From: an uncultured Chthonomonadales bacterium
GTDB taxonomy: Bacteria; Armatimonadota; Chthonomonadetes; Chthonomonadales; CAJBBX01
Length of the DNA stretch: 64,000 nt
Assembly (NCBI GenBank): GCA_938005745.1
Contig: CALLMM010000001.1
Location: forward strand, 186,001-250,000
Direction: 5' to 3'
The translations under genes and the position numbers were made by a program. The notes under the pieces are model-generated. The model saw only the letters and a program-made list of their open reading frames with translations, did no database searches and had not been told where the DNA came from. Position 1 is the first letter of the stretch, and the number at the start of each line of letters is the position of its first letter. Shown here piece after piece: positions 43,104-52,191 of this stretch.

Positions 43104-43112
43104 TGGTACAAT
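43104..43112 (+). promoter_or_regulatory. Extended -10 promoter for the M60 protease gene
   Basis: TGGTACAAT is a TG-N extended -10 element (TACAAT at 43107-43112). No good -35 lies 17 bp upstream. It is 37 bp before the ATG at 43150 and just after the terminator of the previous gene, so the M60 gene probably starts its own operon. Confidence 0.55.
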
Positions 43113-43149
43113 GGAAGGAGCAGCATTCCTGCAGAGAGGGAGAGCGGAG

Positions 43150-45366
43150 ATGGCGCATATCCTGTGTCTATTTGCCCTTCTGGGGTTCGGAGGGACGCTT
43201 GCCCTGAGCGCGTCGGCGTCGGAGAGCGACCGCCGCACGCTGCTGGAGGGCGTGAAGGAGATTGCGGCGCCGGGCATACCGGGCGGCGTCGGCGTGGTCG
43301 GCGAGAGAGCGTTCGCGCTGGTGGTCGGAAAGACGGGAAGAGAACTCCTCACGCCGGTGGTCGCGGCGGCGAGCATGGGACGGGGTCGGATCGTCGGGTT
43401 CGGGCACGACGGCTATTTCGGGCGCGAGTCGCTGGAGACCGCCGACACGGGCAGGCTGATGCTCAACGCCGTGCGGTGGGCGTCCTCCGGAAAGTCCGCG
43501 CCGCGCATCGGCTTGATCGGTCTTCCCCAGATGCAGGCGTTCCTGCAGAAGAACGGGCTGAATGCGACCGCCGCAACCCCGGACTCCGATCTGTCCGCCT
43601 TCGATCTTCTGGTGATGACGCATCCCGATCTGACGGAGCGTCAGGTCACGCGCCTGCGCGCCTATGTGCGCGGGGGCGGCGGGCTGGTGGCTGCTAGCAC
43701 CGGATGGGGATGGCAGATGATCACCGGGCGCGCGTTTGTCCTGCATCCGCTCAATCAGATCGCCGGAGAGTCGGGGCTGATCTGGACGGGAGCCATGCTG
43801 GAGCGCACCTCGGCGCGCGGTTTTGATGCGGCGAAGACGTTTACGCCGCTGACGCATGCCGGGATGGCAGCGGAGGCGCTAACCCAGCAGGCGAAGGGGG
43901 CGCGAACGCTCACCCCGACAGAGACGGCGCAGTGCCTCTCCAGCGCGCTGCAGGCGGCGACCAGCCTGCCCGACAGCGACCGCCTGCTGATGCCGCGCCT
44001 GCGCGCGCTCCGCGCCCGCGCGGGACAGGCTGCCGTTCCGACCGCACATAGTCCGGTAACGCTCAGAGATCCGGTACGCCGCCTGGCGGCGGCGCTCGAT
44101 ACGATGGAGGCGCAGCGCGCCCGACCGGAGCGGATCCGCCCGCATCCGGCAGCGGAGGTCTTTCCGGGGGCGGTTCCGGCGGACGCCCCGCGGATCACGC
44201 GCCGCCTGACGTTGGACACGCGGGTCCCGGGTTGGCACAGTTCGGGGCTGTACGCCGCGCCGGGAGAGCGCATCACGGTGGAGATCCCCGCCTCCGCCGC
44301 GCAGAGCAGGCTCTCGGTGCGGATCGGCGCGCACACCGATACGATCTGGGACCATGAGACGTGGCGGCGCGCGCCGGAGATCTCCCGCGCCTTCGTGCTG
44401 AACGCCCCGAAGACGCAGGTCGCCAGCGCGTTCGGCGGGCTGATCTACCTGGAGGTACCGGAGGGCGCAAAGCCGGAGAAGGTAGAGGCGGTGATCTCCG
44501 GTGCGGTGGAGTCTCCCCTGTTCCGGCTTGGGCAGACCTCCCTGCAGGAGTGGCGCGACCGCGTCCGCCTTCTGCCTGCTCCCTGGGCGGAGCTTGCCAC
44601 CGATAAGCTCATCCTGACCGTTCCCTCCGGGGCGGTGCGAACGCTGGACGATCCGGAGTCGCTGATGCGATTCTGGGATCAGGTGATGGACGCCTGCGCC
44701 GATCTCGCCGGATGGTCGCGCAAGCGCGTCCGACCGGAGAGGATCGTCGCCGACGAGCAGATCTCGGCGGGCTACATGCACTCCGGCTATCCGATCATGA
44801 CCCATCTGGACGTAAGCGGGCTGGTGGTGGATGAGGCGAAGCTGCGCCGCGAAGGCTCCTGGGGACACTTCCATGAACTGGGACACAATCACCAGAGCGG
44901 CGACTGGACCTTCGAGGGAACGGGCGAGGTTACGGTCAACCTCTTTTCGATGTACATCTATCACGCGGTTCTGGGGCAGCCTTTTGACCAGGGGCATCCG
45001 GCGATCCGCGACCGCGCGGAGCGCGAAGCGCGCGCGCGCAGATACATGCAGGACGGCGCCTCCTTCGAGGTCTGGAAGAGCGACCCGTTCCTAGCGCTGA
45101 CCCAGTATATTCAGGTGATCGAGGCGTTCGGATGGGAGCCGATTAAAAAGACCATTGCGGAGTACCGCACGCTTCCGGCGGGACAGCGACCGCGCACCGA
45201 TGACGAAAAGCGGGATCAGTGGATGGTGCGCTTATCCCGCGCGGTCGGTCGCAATCTGGGACCCTTCTTCCAGGCGTGGGGCGTCCCGACGAGCCAACAG
45301 GCGCGCGCCGCGCTTGCCGATCTTCCGACCTGGATGCCGTCGGAGGGATCGGCGCAGGAGCGGTGA
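43150..45366 (+). CDS. Secreted M60/enhancin-type metalloprotease
   Basis: This 738-aa protein has a signal peptide (HILCLFALLGFGGTLALSASA). An N-terminal GATase/ThuA-like region (about 55-210) contains FDLLVMTHPDLTERQVTRLRAYVRGGGGLVAAS. A beta region follows and then a C-terminal M60-like domain with HFHELGHNHQ (His575, Glu576, His579) and the downstream W-T-F-E-G-T-G-E-V-T-V-N as the glutamate ligand region. M60 enzymes cut glycoproteins such as mucins in host-associated bacteria; in this organism the substrate may be a polysaccharide-linked protein. The ATG at 43150 is chosen because the signal peptide begins there. An in-frame ATG at 43036 lies before the terminator and the promoter-like element. 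Confidence 0.83.
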   Translation: MAHILCLFALLGFGGTLALSASASESDRRTLLEGVKEIAAPGIPGGVGVVGERAFALVVGKTGRELLTPVVAAASMGRGRIVGFGHDGYFGRESLETADTGRLMLNAVRWASSGKSAPRIGLIGLPQMQAFLQKNGLNATAATPDSDLSAFDLLVMTHPDLTERQVTRLRAYVRGGGGLVAASTGWGWQMITGRAFVLHPLNQIAGESGLIWTGAMLERTSARGFDAAKTFTPLTHAGMAAEALTQQAKGARTLTPTETAQCLSSALQAATSLPDSDRLLMPRLRALRARAGQAAVPTAHSPVTLRDPVRRLAAALDTMEAQRARPERIRPHPAAEVFPGAVPADAPRITRRLTLDTRVPGWHSSGLYAAPGERITVEIPASAAQSRLSVRIGAHTDTIWDHETWRRAPEISRAFVLNAPKTQVASAFGGLIYLEVPEGAKPEKVEAVISGAVESPLFRLGQTSLQEWRDRVRLLPAPWAELATDKLILTVPSGAVRTLDDPESLMRFWDQVMDACADLAGWSRKRVRPERIVADEQISAGYMHSGYPIMTHLDVSGLVVDEAKLRREGSWGHFHELGHNHQSGDWTFEGTGEVTVNLFSMYIYHAVLGQPFDQGHPAIRDRAEREARARRYMQDGASFEVWKSDPFLALTQYIQVIEAFGWEPIKKTIAEYRTLPAGQRPRTDDEKRDQWMVRLSRAVGRNLGPFFQAWGVPTSQQARAALADLPTWMPSEGSAQER

Positions 45367-45372
45367 CCCCGG

Positions 45373-46152
45373 ATGCGCCGCCTCCTGCCCCTCTTTGCCG
45401 CCCTTGCCGTTCTTGCGGGGCTGGGTCTGCTGTTTCGCTACGCGCAGAGGTTCGACCCCTCCGCCGGACGGGGCGCGGACTACCGCGAGGGCGGCATGGG
45501 AGAGGTCAGCATCCGGATGGAGGGTTCGACAATCATCTCCCGGCGCGAGGGCGTGATCGAGTGGACGATGCGCGCAGAGCGCGTGGACTTCGTGCGGGCG
45601 TTCGGGGGCGATCTGGAGAACTACCGCGCCATCGAGTTTGTCGGTGTGCGGGAGGGATCGCTCTATCGCGAGGGCAAGCCGGAAGCCGCCTTCTCCGCGC
45701 AGCGCGCGGTCTTCGATCAGCCGTCGCAGCGTCTGGATGTGTCCGGCGCAATCCGTCTGCGCTCCCACCGGGGCGACCGTCTCGACGCCGAAACGCTGGT
45801 CTGGTCGCAGCAGGACGAGTTTGCGCGCTTCCCGCAGGGCGCAAAGGGGCTGATTCGCGGCAACCGATTCACGGCTCCGGTCGTGCTCTACTCGGCGAAG
45901 CAGCGGCTCGTGCAGTGTCCGCAGGGCGTGGAGGGAACCTTTGACGGCTATCCGCTGCAAGCCGCCGCGCTCTACTGGGATGTGGACCGGGAGACCCTCG
46001 ATCTTGCCGGCGCGGTCTCCGGCGCGCGCCGGGGGCTGACCTTTACCGCGCAGCGCGCGCAGTTGAACCTGAAGACGCGCCAGTTGAAGGCGAACCGCGT
46101 AACCGCGCAGATACGTATAGAGGATGAGGACGATCTGGAGAACCTGCGATGA
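45373..46152 (+). CDS. lptC: LptC-like lipopolysaccharide transport protein
   Basis: The 259-aa product has a single N-terminal anchor (LLPLFAALAVLAGLGLLFRYA) and then a beta-jellyroll region with the LptC/OstA pattern: EVSIRMEGSTIISRREGVIEWTMRAERVDF and a second half with LYWDVDRETLDLAGAVSGARRGLTFTAQRAQLNLKTRQLKA. LptC links the inner-membrane ABC complex to periplasmic LptA. The gene sits 6 bp after the M60 gene and overlaps lptA by 4 bp (ATGA). The pair is evidence of an outer membrane with lipopolysaccharide or a similar glycolipid. The level of identity to classical LptC is low, so the assignment rests on order and fold pattern. Confidence 0.7.
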   Translation: MRRLLPLFAALAVLAGLGLLFRYAQRFDPSAGRGADYREGGMGEVSIRMEGSTIISRREGVIEWTMRAERVDFVRAFGGDLENYRAIEFVGVREGSLYREGKPEAAFSAQRAVFDQPSQRLDVSGAIRLRSHRGDRLDAETLVWSQQDEFARFPQGAKGLIRGNRFTAPVVLYSAKQRLVQCPQGVEGTFDGYPLQAAALYWDVDRETLDLAGAVSGARRGLTFTAQRAQLNLKTRQLKANRVTAQIRIEDEDDLENLR

Positions 46153-47075
46153 GACAACGCCTTCTGCTGCCGCTTCTGCTGACCCTGACGCTGCTCGCCC
46201 CCGCCGCCTACGTGGCGCGATCCCAGTCCGGGCAGACCCCGAAAAAGAGCGACCCGCCGCCCCGCAACAGCGCGGCTCCCCCCGCGAAGGAGAAGCCGAA
46301 GGTCTGGACGATCCAGGCGGAGGAGTTTACCCAGAACGACGCGACCGGCGAGGGAGAGGCGAAACAGGTGGTGGCGACCAGCGAGGAGGGAACCGTCATT
46401 CGCGCCGATCTGTGGAAGTGGAACGATAAGACGAAGGTGGCGCGCGCCTCCGGCAACCTCTCCATGTCCGATCCGCAGGCGGAGGCAACCGCCGACGCCG
46501 CCGAGGTGTTCTACGCAAGGGATAAGCGGCTGATCGTGCTGACCGGCAGCGTCCGCATCACGCTCAAGCCGAAGAGGCAGGAGGAGACGGCTGCCGCCGC
46601 GCCGCCGACTCCCGCGCCGGTGCAGGTCGAGGGAGATCGCGAGGTCGTCTCGCCGCCGGGACAGGATATGAGCGAACGGGAGGAGGCGCGCCGTTATCCG
46701 GTGCTCGTGGTCTGCGACCGGGTGGAGTATCAGTACGCCCGCGATAAGAAGCTCGGCAGGCTGACCGGCAACTTCAAGGCAACCCAGCAGGTGCGCGAGG
46801 TGACCCGCACGCTGCTGGCAAAGTCCGCCGACTGGTTCGGGCTGGAGGAGCGCGCGCTGCTGCACGGTCCGGTGGACTACTCCGACACAAGGGGACGCAG
46901 AGGGACTACGAAAGAGGACGTTACGATCCTGACGAAAGAGGGCGCGGAGGAGGTGCGCTTCAAGCGGGGAACCTTCACCTTCGAGGTGGAAGAGGAGGAG
47001 GAGACTCCGCCGCCCGCCGCGTCGCCGCCCGCACCCGCTCGCCCGCCCGCCGCCCCGCCCCGCAGCAACCCCTGA
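46149..47075 (+). CDS. lptA: LptA/OstA-like lipopolysaccharide transport protein
   Basis: This 308-aa protein has a signal peptide (RLLLPLLLTLTLLAPAAYVA) and an OstA-like beta-jellyroll core (about 50-155) with WTIQAEEFTQNDATGEGEAKQVVA and RASGNLSMSDPQAEATADAAEVFYARDKRLIVLTGSVRITL. The C-terminal half repeats this pattern (CDRVEYQYARDKKLGRLTGNFKA), so it may carry two LptA-type modules. Pro-rich linkers flank both. LptA bridges the periplasm for lipopolysaccharide export. It follows lptC with an ATGA overlap, which strengthens both assignments. Confidence 0.75.
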   Translation: MRQRLLLPLLLTLTLLAPAAYVARSQSGQTPKKSDPPPRNSAAPPAKEKPKVWTIQAEEFTQNDATGEGEAKQVVATSEEGTVIRADLWKWNDKTKVARASGNLSMSDPQAEATADAAEVFYARDKRLIVLTGSVRITLKPKRQEETAAAAPPTPAPVQVEGDREVVSPPGQDMSEREEARRYPVLVVCDRVEYQYARDKKLGRLTGNFKATQQVREVTRTLLAKSADWFGLEERALLHGPVDYSDTRGRRGTTKEDVTILTKEGAEEVRFKRGTFTFEVEEEEETPPPAASPPAPARPPAAPPRSNP

Positions 47076-47167
47076 GAGTCCTACTGCAGAGAAGCCGGCT
47101 GCCGCTCGTCTCCGCCCCCCTGTGCGCGGTATGTTTCGCCGTTCAGAGGAATGCGGCAGGATGATTA

Positions 47168-47200
47168 CGAACAGAGAGAGGATACCACTCTCTCTGTTCG
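47168..47200 (+). promoter_or_regulatory. Perfect 13-bp inverted repeat abutting a ribosome site
   Basis: CGAACAGAGAGAG and its exact complement CTCTCTCTGTTCG flank a 7-nt spacer and end on the first G of GGAGG (47200-47204) before the metalloprotease ATG at 47214. It could be an operator or an RNA hairpin that affects ribosome access. No T run follows, so it is not a normal terminator. Confidence 0.65.
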
Positions 47201-47213
47201 GAGGCTTGCTCCC

Positions 47214-48740
47214 ATGTTTCGCAGCTCTCTCTGTCTTGCGTTTGCGCTGCTGGCTGCGGGATCGTCCGCGCAGGTGCTGACGGATCGCTGGCGCGACCCG
47301 AAACCCGACCTGCCGGATCTCTCCGTGCGCTTCATTGAGCGGCTGCCCCGCTATGAAGGAACGCGCCTGAAGTATCGCCCGATTGATGAGCCGAACGGCA
47401 ATAAGGGCGACGGGCTTCCCGTTACCATCGTCAACCCCGACGCGCAGAAGTGGCCCCGCCCCGGTCAGACCGTCACCTTTATCGCGCACCTTCGCAACGC
47501 CGGAACCGTGACGACGCCCCGCTACGACTGGCGCTGGGTGATAGACGGCAGGGATGTCGTCTCGGCGGGAGGCGGCGGCTGGGATGCGCCGCTGGAGCCG
47601 GGGAAAGAGCGCGTCTACCGGCTCTCCTGGAAATGGCAGGAGGGACGCCATTTCGTGGCGTTTGAGGTCAACCGCGACCGCAAGTTCGCGGAGATCACCC
47701 ATAAGAATAACGCCGTGGTGGACGCGACCGACGCGCTGTCGTTTCACTTCTTCGTGCAGCCGCAGGTCTATGAGTGGTTCACGACCGTCAAAAACGGTCT
47801 CGACTCCTACTCCTGGGACGACTGGGCGCAGTTTCAGGTGCGGGAGATGAACCGCCAGTTCCGCGACGAGATACACCCGGCGACCCCGGACGGCATCACC
47901 GTGCGGCTGCGGCTGGACCGAATCACGATCCTCCCGGCGGACTACAAAGACCCCGGCGGAACCCATGCGCCGGAGGACAACGTTACCGGCGGCAATGACG
48001 GCGTCTGGGGATTCACCGCCGGGCTTCTGGAGAAGAACGACGAAGGCAAGAACTTCTACGAAGCCAACCCGCAGTGGCTGCTGGGACCGGAGTGGCCCCT
48101 CTGCCACGAACTGGGGCATCAACTGGGACAGCCGGACTACTATCTGCTCCCGGTGGAGAAGGGGCGCAACGGCGCGCTGCCCGGCGTCGGCTACTTTCCG
48201 CCGGGATGGTTCGCCGATCAGATGATGTTCTCCGGCAACCACGCCCACGATAACAACATCGGGCGCAACCGGATCCCCTGGGACTCCGGCTACCGCTTCT
48301 GGGGCGAGCACGCCGCCCGCGCCTTCAACCGCGACCGGCACGTGCGGCGCGGCTTCTTCGGCACATTTCTGATAGACGTCCCCGCCGTCAACCGCTTTGT
48401 CTTTCTGGATGAGCGCAACCAGCCGCTTCCCGGCTATCAGGTCGCCCTGCATGTCGCGATCTCCCGCGAATACGGCAACGCCCGTTTCGACGCAAAGCCC
48501 GATTTCACTGGCACGACCGGCAGCGACGGCTCCTGGACGCTGCGGCGCTCTCCCTGGCGCGTGGTGCTCAACTGGACGAACAACGGCGCGGTGCAGTTTG
48601 TGCTGCGTCCCCGCAACGGAGGCGCGGTCCGGGTCGGCTTCCTCAACATCACCGACTTCAATCTGGCGTACTGGCGCGGCTATGCCGACTCGGCGACCTA
48701 CTACGTGGTTACGCGCCCGGCGGACGAGGCGGAGAAATGA
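47214..48740 (+). CDS. Secreted CARDB-containing zinc metalloprotease-like protein
   Basis: This 508-aa protein has a short signal peptide (MFRSSLCLAFALLAAGSSAQ). A CARDB-type adhesive beta domain (about 70-170) shows PRPGQTVTFIAHLRNAGTV and HFVAFEVNRDRKFAEITHKNNAV. A catalytic region follows with CHELGHQLGQPD: HExxH at 298-302 and then G-x-x-D, close to the metzincin pattern H-E-x-x-H-x-x-G-x-x-H/D (His298, Glu299, His302, Asp308 as third-ligand candidate). The C-terminal part is a beta domain. The protein family is unknown to me beyond these motifs. The ATG at 47214 follows GGAGG and is preceded by the 13-bp inverted repeat. The formimidoyltransferase gene overlaps its stop by 4 bp. Confidence 0.75.
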   Translation: MFRSSLCLAFALLAAGSSAQVLTDRWRDPKPDLPDLSVRFIERLPRYEGTRLKYRPIDEPNGNKGDGLPVTIVNPDAQKWPRPGQTVTFIAHLRNAGTVTTPRYDWRWVIDGRDVVSAGGGGWDAPLEPGKERVYRLSWKWQEGRHFVAFEVNRDRKFAEITHKNNAVVDATDALSFHFFVQPQVYEWFTTVKNGLDSYSWDDWAQFQVREMNRQFRDEIHPATPDGITVRLRLDRITILPADYKDPGGTHAPEDNVTGGNDGVWGFTAGLLEKNDEGKNFYEANPQWLLGPEWPLCHELGHQLGQPDYYLLPVEKGRNGALPGVGYFPPGWFADQMMFSGNHAHDNNIGRNRIPWDSGYRFWGEHAARAFNRDRHVRRGFFGTFLIDVPAVNRFVFLDERNQPLPGYQVALHVAISREYGNARFDAKPDFTGTTGSDGSWTLRRSPWRVVLNWTNNGAVQFVLRPRNGGAVRVGFLNITDFNLAYWRGYADSATYYVVTRPADEAEK

Positions 48741-49678
48741 CGCGCACGTTCTCCCTGCCGGTCTCTGCGGGCAGGATCACCGGGCCGGTGATCCTGTGCG
48801 CGATGAACTTCAGCGAGGGACGCCGCCCGGAGGCGATCGAGGCGATCGCGGGGGCGGCGCATGCAGTTGCCGGTGCGGTTCTGGCGGACTGCTCCGCCGA
48901 TCCGGACCATAACCGGATGGTCGCGACGGTTCTGGGCGGGGCGGAGGCGGTGATGGAGGCGGCGGTCGCCGCCACGCGAGCCGCCGTCGAGCGGATTGAC
49001 CTGCGGAGCCACTCCGGACAGCATCCGCGCATGGGGGCGGCGGATGTGATCCCGCTGGTTCCGATACGCGGCGTAACGCGGGAGGAGTGCATCGAGACGG
49101 CGCGGCGGATCGGGCAGAGGCTGGCGGAGCGGTTCGCGCTGCCCGTCTACTTCTATGAGTATAACGCGGCGCCGGGACGCCGCGCTCACCTGCCGGAGAT
49201 TCGCAGGGGCGGGTTCGAGGGGCTGCTCCGGGAGCCGCTGATCGGGGAGCGCGCCCCCGACCTGGGTCCCGCCTCACCGCATCCGACCGCCGGCGCGACG
49301 GTGGTCGGAACCCGCGATCCCCTGATCGCCTGCAATATCGAACTCGACACGCCCGACCTGCAGATCGCGCGGAAGATCGCCGCCCAAATCCGGCGTGATC
49401 GGGAGACGGTGGCGGCGGTGGCGGGCGTGCGCGCGCTGGGGCTGTTTCTGGAGTCGCGGAACCGGGCGCAGGTCTCCATGAACCTGACCCGCGTGGGGGA
49501 GACCTCGCTTCCCGCCGTTTTCCGCTATGTGGAGCAGGAAGCGGCGCGCTATGCGGCGAAACTGTTTGCCTGCGAAATCATCGGGCTGATCCCGGCAGCC
49601 GCGCTCGACGGCGCGTCGCCGGAGGAGATCCTCTGGCATGACGCGCGCGAGTCTCAGTTTCTGGAGTACTGGCTGTGA
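48737..49678 (+). CDS. Glutamate formimidoyltransferase-like protein
   Basis: The 313-aa protein matches the formiminotransferase domain of FtcD. CAMNFSEGRRPEAIEAI is the family start. DCSADPDHNRMVATVLG and DLRSHSGQHPRMGAADVIPLVPI hold the conserved His and the folate/glutamate-binding segments. FYEYNAAPGRRAHLPEIRRGGFEGL follows in the usual place. These proteins move the formimino group from formiminoglutamate to tetrahydrofolate in histidine breakdown. The usual partner, a cyclodeaminase domain, is absent. It overlaps the metalloprotease gene (ATGA) and the next gene starts in GTGA at its stop. No other histidine-degradation gene is near. Confidence 0.85.
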   Translation: MTRTFSLPVSAGRITGPVILCAMNFSEGRRPEAIEAIAGAAHAVAGAVLADCSADPDHNRMVATVLGGAEAVMEAAVAATRAAVERIDLRSHSGQHPRMGAADVIPLVPIRGVTREECIETARRIGQRLAERFALPVYFYEYNAAPGRRAHLPEIRRGGFEGLLREPLIGERAPDLGPASPHPTAGATVVGTRDPLIACNIELDTPDLQIARKIAAQIRRDRETVAAVAGVRALGLFLESRNRAQVSMNLTRVGETSLPAVFRYVEQEAARYAAKLFACEIIGLIPAAALDGASPEEILWHDARESQFLEYWL

Positions 49679-51849
49679 CCAACGGCGACCTTCCGGCGGC
49701 GGCGAAGCCCGCCGCCCCGGCGGAACCGACAACCGATACGGCGCGCGCGCTGCGCAGGGTGGCAATGGCGCGGCTGCTGGCGTGGCTGGGCATCGCCCTG
49801 ATCGGCTACGCGCTCTATCGCGGTCAGTCCGGGCTGGCATGGCAGGCTCCGGCGTTTGCCCTCCTCTACAATCTCCCCGTGCTCCTCCTGTCGGGACGCG
49901 AAGCGCGCTCGCGCCCCGCCTACGCGCTGGACATCGCGACCGACCTGGCTGCCGCGACCGCGCTGATCACGGCGACGGGCGGGTTCGCCAGCCCCTTTCT
50001 GCCGCTGCCCTTTCTGACAGTCGTGGAGGCAGCCATGCTGCTGGGCGCGGGCGGGGGGCTGTGGGTTGCCGGCTGCGCCGCCGCGCTGAATCTGGTTCAC
50101 CTGCGGCTCGGGGCGCAGCTCTCATCGCTGCTCCTGCTCGCGCTGCATGCCGGAATGCTGATGCTGCTGGCGGTCTCGCTGCGACGGATCGCGCCGCCTG
50201 CGCCGAAAGCGGCGCCGGAGCCGTCCGACACGGTGCTTCAGCGGCGCACCATCGAAGATGTCGAGGAGCAGGTGGAGGAGCTTGAGCGGCAGAACCGTCT
50301 GCTCCGCGCCAACTACCAGGAGGTGACGGCGGTAGCGCGGCGGCAGCAGGCGAAGATGGCGCAGCACAACGTCGCGCGGGAGATCCTGCAGGCGGGGCTG
50401 GAGGACGGCGGCGAGGAGACGCTCTATACGCGGGTTCTGCGGGCGTTGATGGGAACGCTGGAGGCGAGAGGAGCCGCGCTCTGGCTGCTCGATCCGGGCG
50501 GCGAGAGGATGCAGACGGCGCAGATCGTCGGGCAGGTGGCTCCCCTGCTGAAGGAGCGGGCGGTTCCGGTCACGCCGGAGAGCCAGCCCTCCGACATCCG
50601 CCGCGCCTGCGAGGAGCGTCTGCGCGAATCGGCGCCCCTGTCCTCTGCAAACCCCTTTTCGCTGACCGACGCGGAGAAGCCGCCGCTCGGCGCTCCGGCG
50701 GTTCTGAGCGTCAGTCTCCGCGACGATCAGGGCTTTCTGGGGGTGATCGGGCTGTGCGCTCCCGCCGGAGGGCGGTTTGAGGAAGAGGATTCGGAGACGC
50801 TCGCGGAACTGTCCGGCTGCGCGGCAACGGCGGTGCGCTGCATCCGGGATCGGGCGAATCTGCGCCGGAGCGCGCGGGAGAGCGCGCTGCTGCTGGAGGT
50901 GAGCCGCCGGGCGCAGACGGCGGCGAGCGCGGATCAGATCGGGGCGTTTCTGGTGGAGGCGGCGGCGGAGCTGACCGCCTGCGAGAACGCGACCCTCTTC
51001 CTGCTGGATGCGGAGAACCAGCGGCTGCATGCGCGGGCGACGCGCGGACTGCCGGTCAATCTGATGGATCACATCCCCTTTGAGCGCGGAACCGGCGTCT
51101 CCGCCTGGGTGGCGCAGGAGCGCAAGCAGCTCTACATCCCCGATCTGACCCGTGAGACGCGCCTGCTCAACGTCGAACTGATCCCCCCGCGCGTCCGCTC
51201 CTTCCTCTCCGTCCCGATGACCGCGCGCGACCGGGTCATCGGCGTACTCAATATCAGCCACTCGCTGCCCGACGCCTTCACGCCGGAGCATATGCGCCTG
51301 CTGACGACACTTGCCGGTCAGGCGGCGCTGGCGATTGAGCAGAGCGAGGCGGCGCGCGCCGTTGAGCAGACCGTCCTCACCGATCCGCTGACCGGGCTGC
51401 TCAACTACCGCTACTTCCTGAACCGGCTGTCGCAGGAGATCCGCCGCGCCCGCCGCTATAACCTCGCGCTGACGCTGCTGCTGCTGGAGGCGGAGGGGAA
51501 GGAGTCGCTCCGCGCCCGAAGCGTCGCCGCGGCCGATCGGCTGGCGGCGGAGCTGGCGAACCTGCTGCGCGCCAACCTGCGCGAGACCGAACTGCTGGCG
51601 CGGGACGCCGATGACCGATTCGCGATCCTCTTCACACAGACCTCGCCGGAAGAGGCGGGGGCGGCGGTGATCCGACTGAGGCGGCTGCTGGCGGAGCATC
51701 GTTTTACGCTGGAAGACGGCTCTGCGCTGCCGGTAACCGTCCGCGTGGGAATGGCGGGCTATCCGGCGCATGGAGCTGACCGTCGAACCCTGCTGAAACA
51801 GGCGGAGGAGGCGTTAGCCGCCTCCCCGCCCCCCGACCCGACCTGCTGA
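49675..51849 (+). CDS. Membrane GAF sensor protein with a degenerate GGDEF domain
   Basis: The 724-aa protein starts with four to five transmembrane segments (about 20-165). A coiled coil (about 185-225) is followed by two GAF domains (about 235-395 and 400-560; second one with FERGTGVSAWVAQERKQLYIPD). The C-terminus is a GGDEF-type domain starting VLTDPLTGLLNYRYFLNRL. The signature box expected as GGDEF reads ADDRF in LARDADDRFAILF, so the nucleotide-binding and catalytic residues are lost and it should not make cyclic-di-GMP. It could serve as a binding module. The GTG start overlaps the previous stop (GTGA), so it is the last gene of the operon. A repeat cluster follows. Confidence 0.85.
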   Translation: MTNGDLPAAAKPAAPAEPTTDTARALRRVAMARLLAWLGIALIGYALYRGQSGLAWQAPAFALLYNLPVLLLSGREARSRPAYALDIATDLAAATALITATGGFASPFLPLPFLTVVEAAMLLGAGGGLWVAGCAAALNLVHLRLGAQLSSLLLLALHAGMLMLLAVSLRRIAPPAPKAAPEPSDTVLQRRTIEDVEEQVEELERQNRLLRANYQEVTAVARRQQAKMAQHNVAREILQAGLEDGGEETLYTRVLRALMGTLEARGAALWLLDPGGERMQTAQIVGQVAPLLKERAVPVTPESQPSDIRRACEERLRESAPLSSANPFSLTDAEKPPLGAPAVLSVSLRDDQGFLGVIGLCAPAGGRFEEEDSETLAELSGCAATAVRCIRDRANLRRSARESALLLEVSRRAQTAASADQIGAFLVEAAAELTACENATLFLLDAENQRLHARATRGLPVNLMDHIPFERGTGVSAWVAQERKQLYIPDLTRETRLLNVELIPPRVRSFLSVPMTARDRVIGVLNISHSLPDAFTPEHMRLLTTLAGQAALAIEQSEAARAVEQTVLTDPLTGLLNYRYFLNRLSQEIRRARRYNLALTLLLLEAEGKESLRARSVAAADRLAAELANLLRANLRETELLARDADDRFAILFTQTSPEEAGAAVIRLRRLLAEHRFTLEDGSALPVTVRVGMAGYPAHGADRRTLLKQAEEALAASPPPDPTC

Positions 51850-51915
51850 CGCCCCGCCGCCTGCCTCTCCTGCGACAGGAGCCGTCCTCTCTCTGACACG
51901 GCACGGCAGCCGCGC

Positions 51916-52003
51916 GAGATTGCTTCACTGCGCTCGCAATGACAGTGTGAGAGCCTCCTGGATTGTCATTGCGCGGGAGGCGAAGCCGACCGAAGCAATC
52001 TCA
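51916..52003. repeat. Inverted pair of the dispersed repeat
   Basis: A forward copy (51916-51945, starting GAGATTGCTTCACTGCGCTC) and an inverse copy (51963-52003, ending GAAGCAATCTCA) face each other across 17 bp, so the transcript would fold into a long imperfect stem. They lie in the 342-bp gap between the GAF protein and the activase gene. The rest of that gap (52004-52191) is relatively AT-rich and holds the activase ribosome site GGAGG, but I see no clear promoter. Confidence 0.8.
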
Positions 52004-52191
52004 CAGCCGGCACAGCGCAACGGAAAGGCGGCTTCGCAACGAATTTATCTGCGCTTGGGTAAATTTGTGATAGAAAGCACAAGGAGAAGGCAGAGAGAAC
52101 GAAGAATACACCGTTATCTGGATAACTGCTGTGAAAAAAACTGTCCCCGAAAGAAGAAGTGCCCTGTTCTGTGACGGCAGGAGGTAGTCAG

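Noticed and set aside
45972-48452. Long minus-strand ORF of about 826 codons
   Set aside because: It is the antisense shadow of the lptA and metalloprotease genes in high-GC sequence. Its translation is low-complexity and has no domain pattern, while the plus-strand genes have signal peptides, motifs and ribosome sites.
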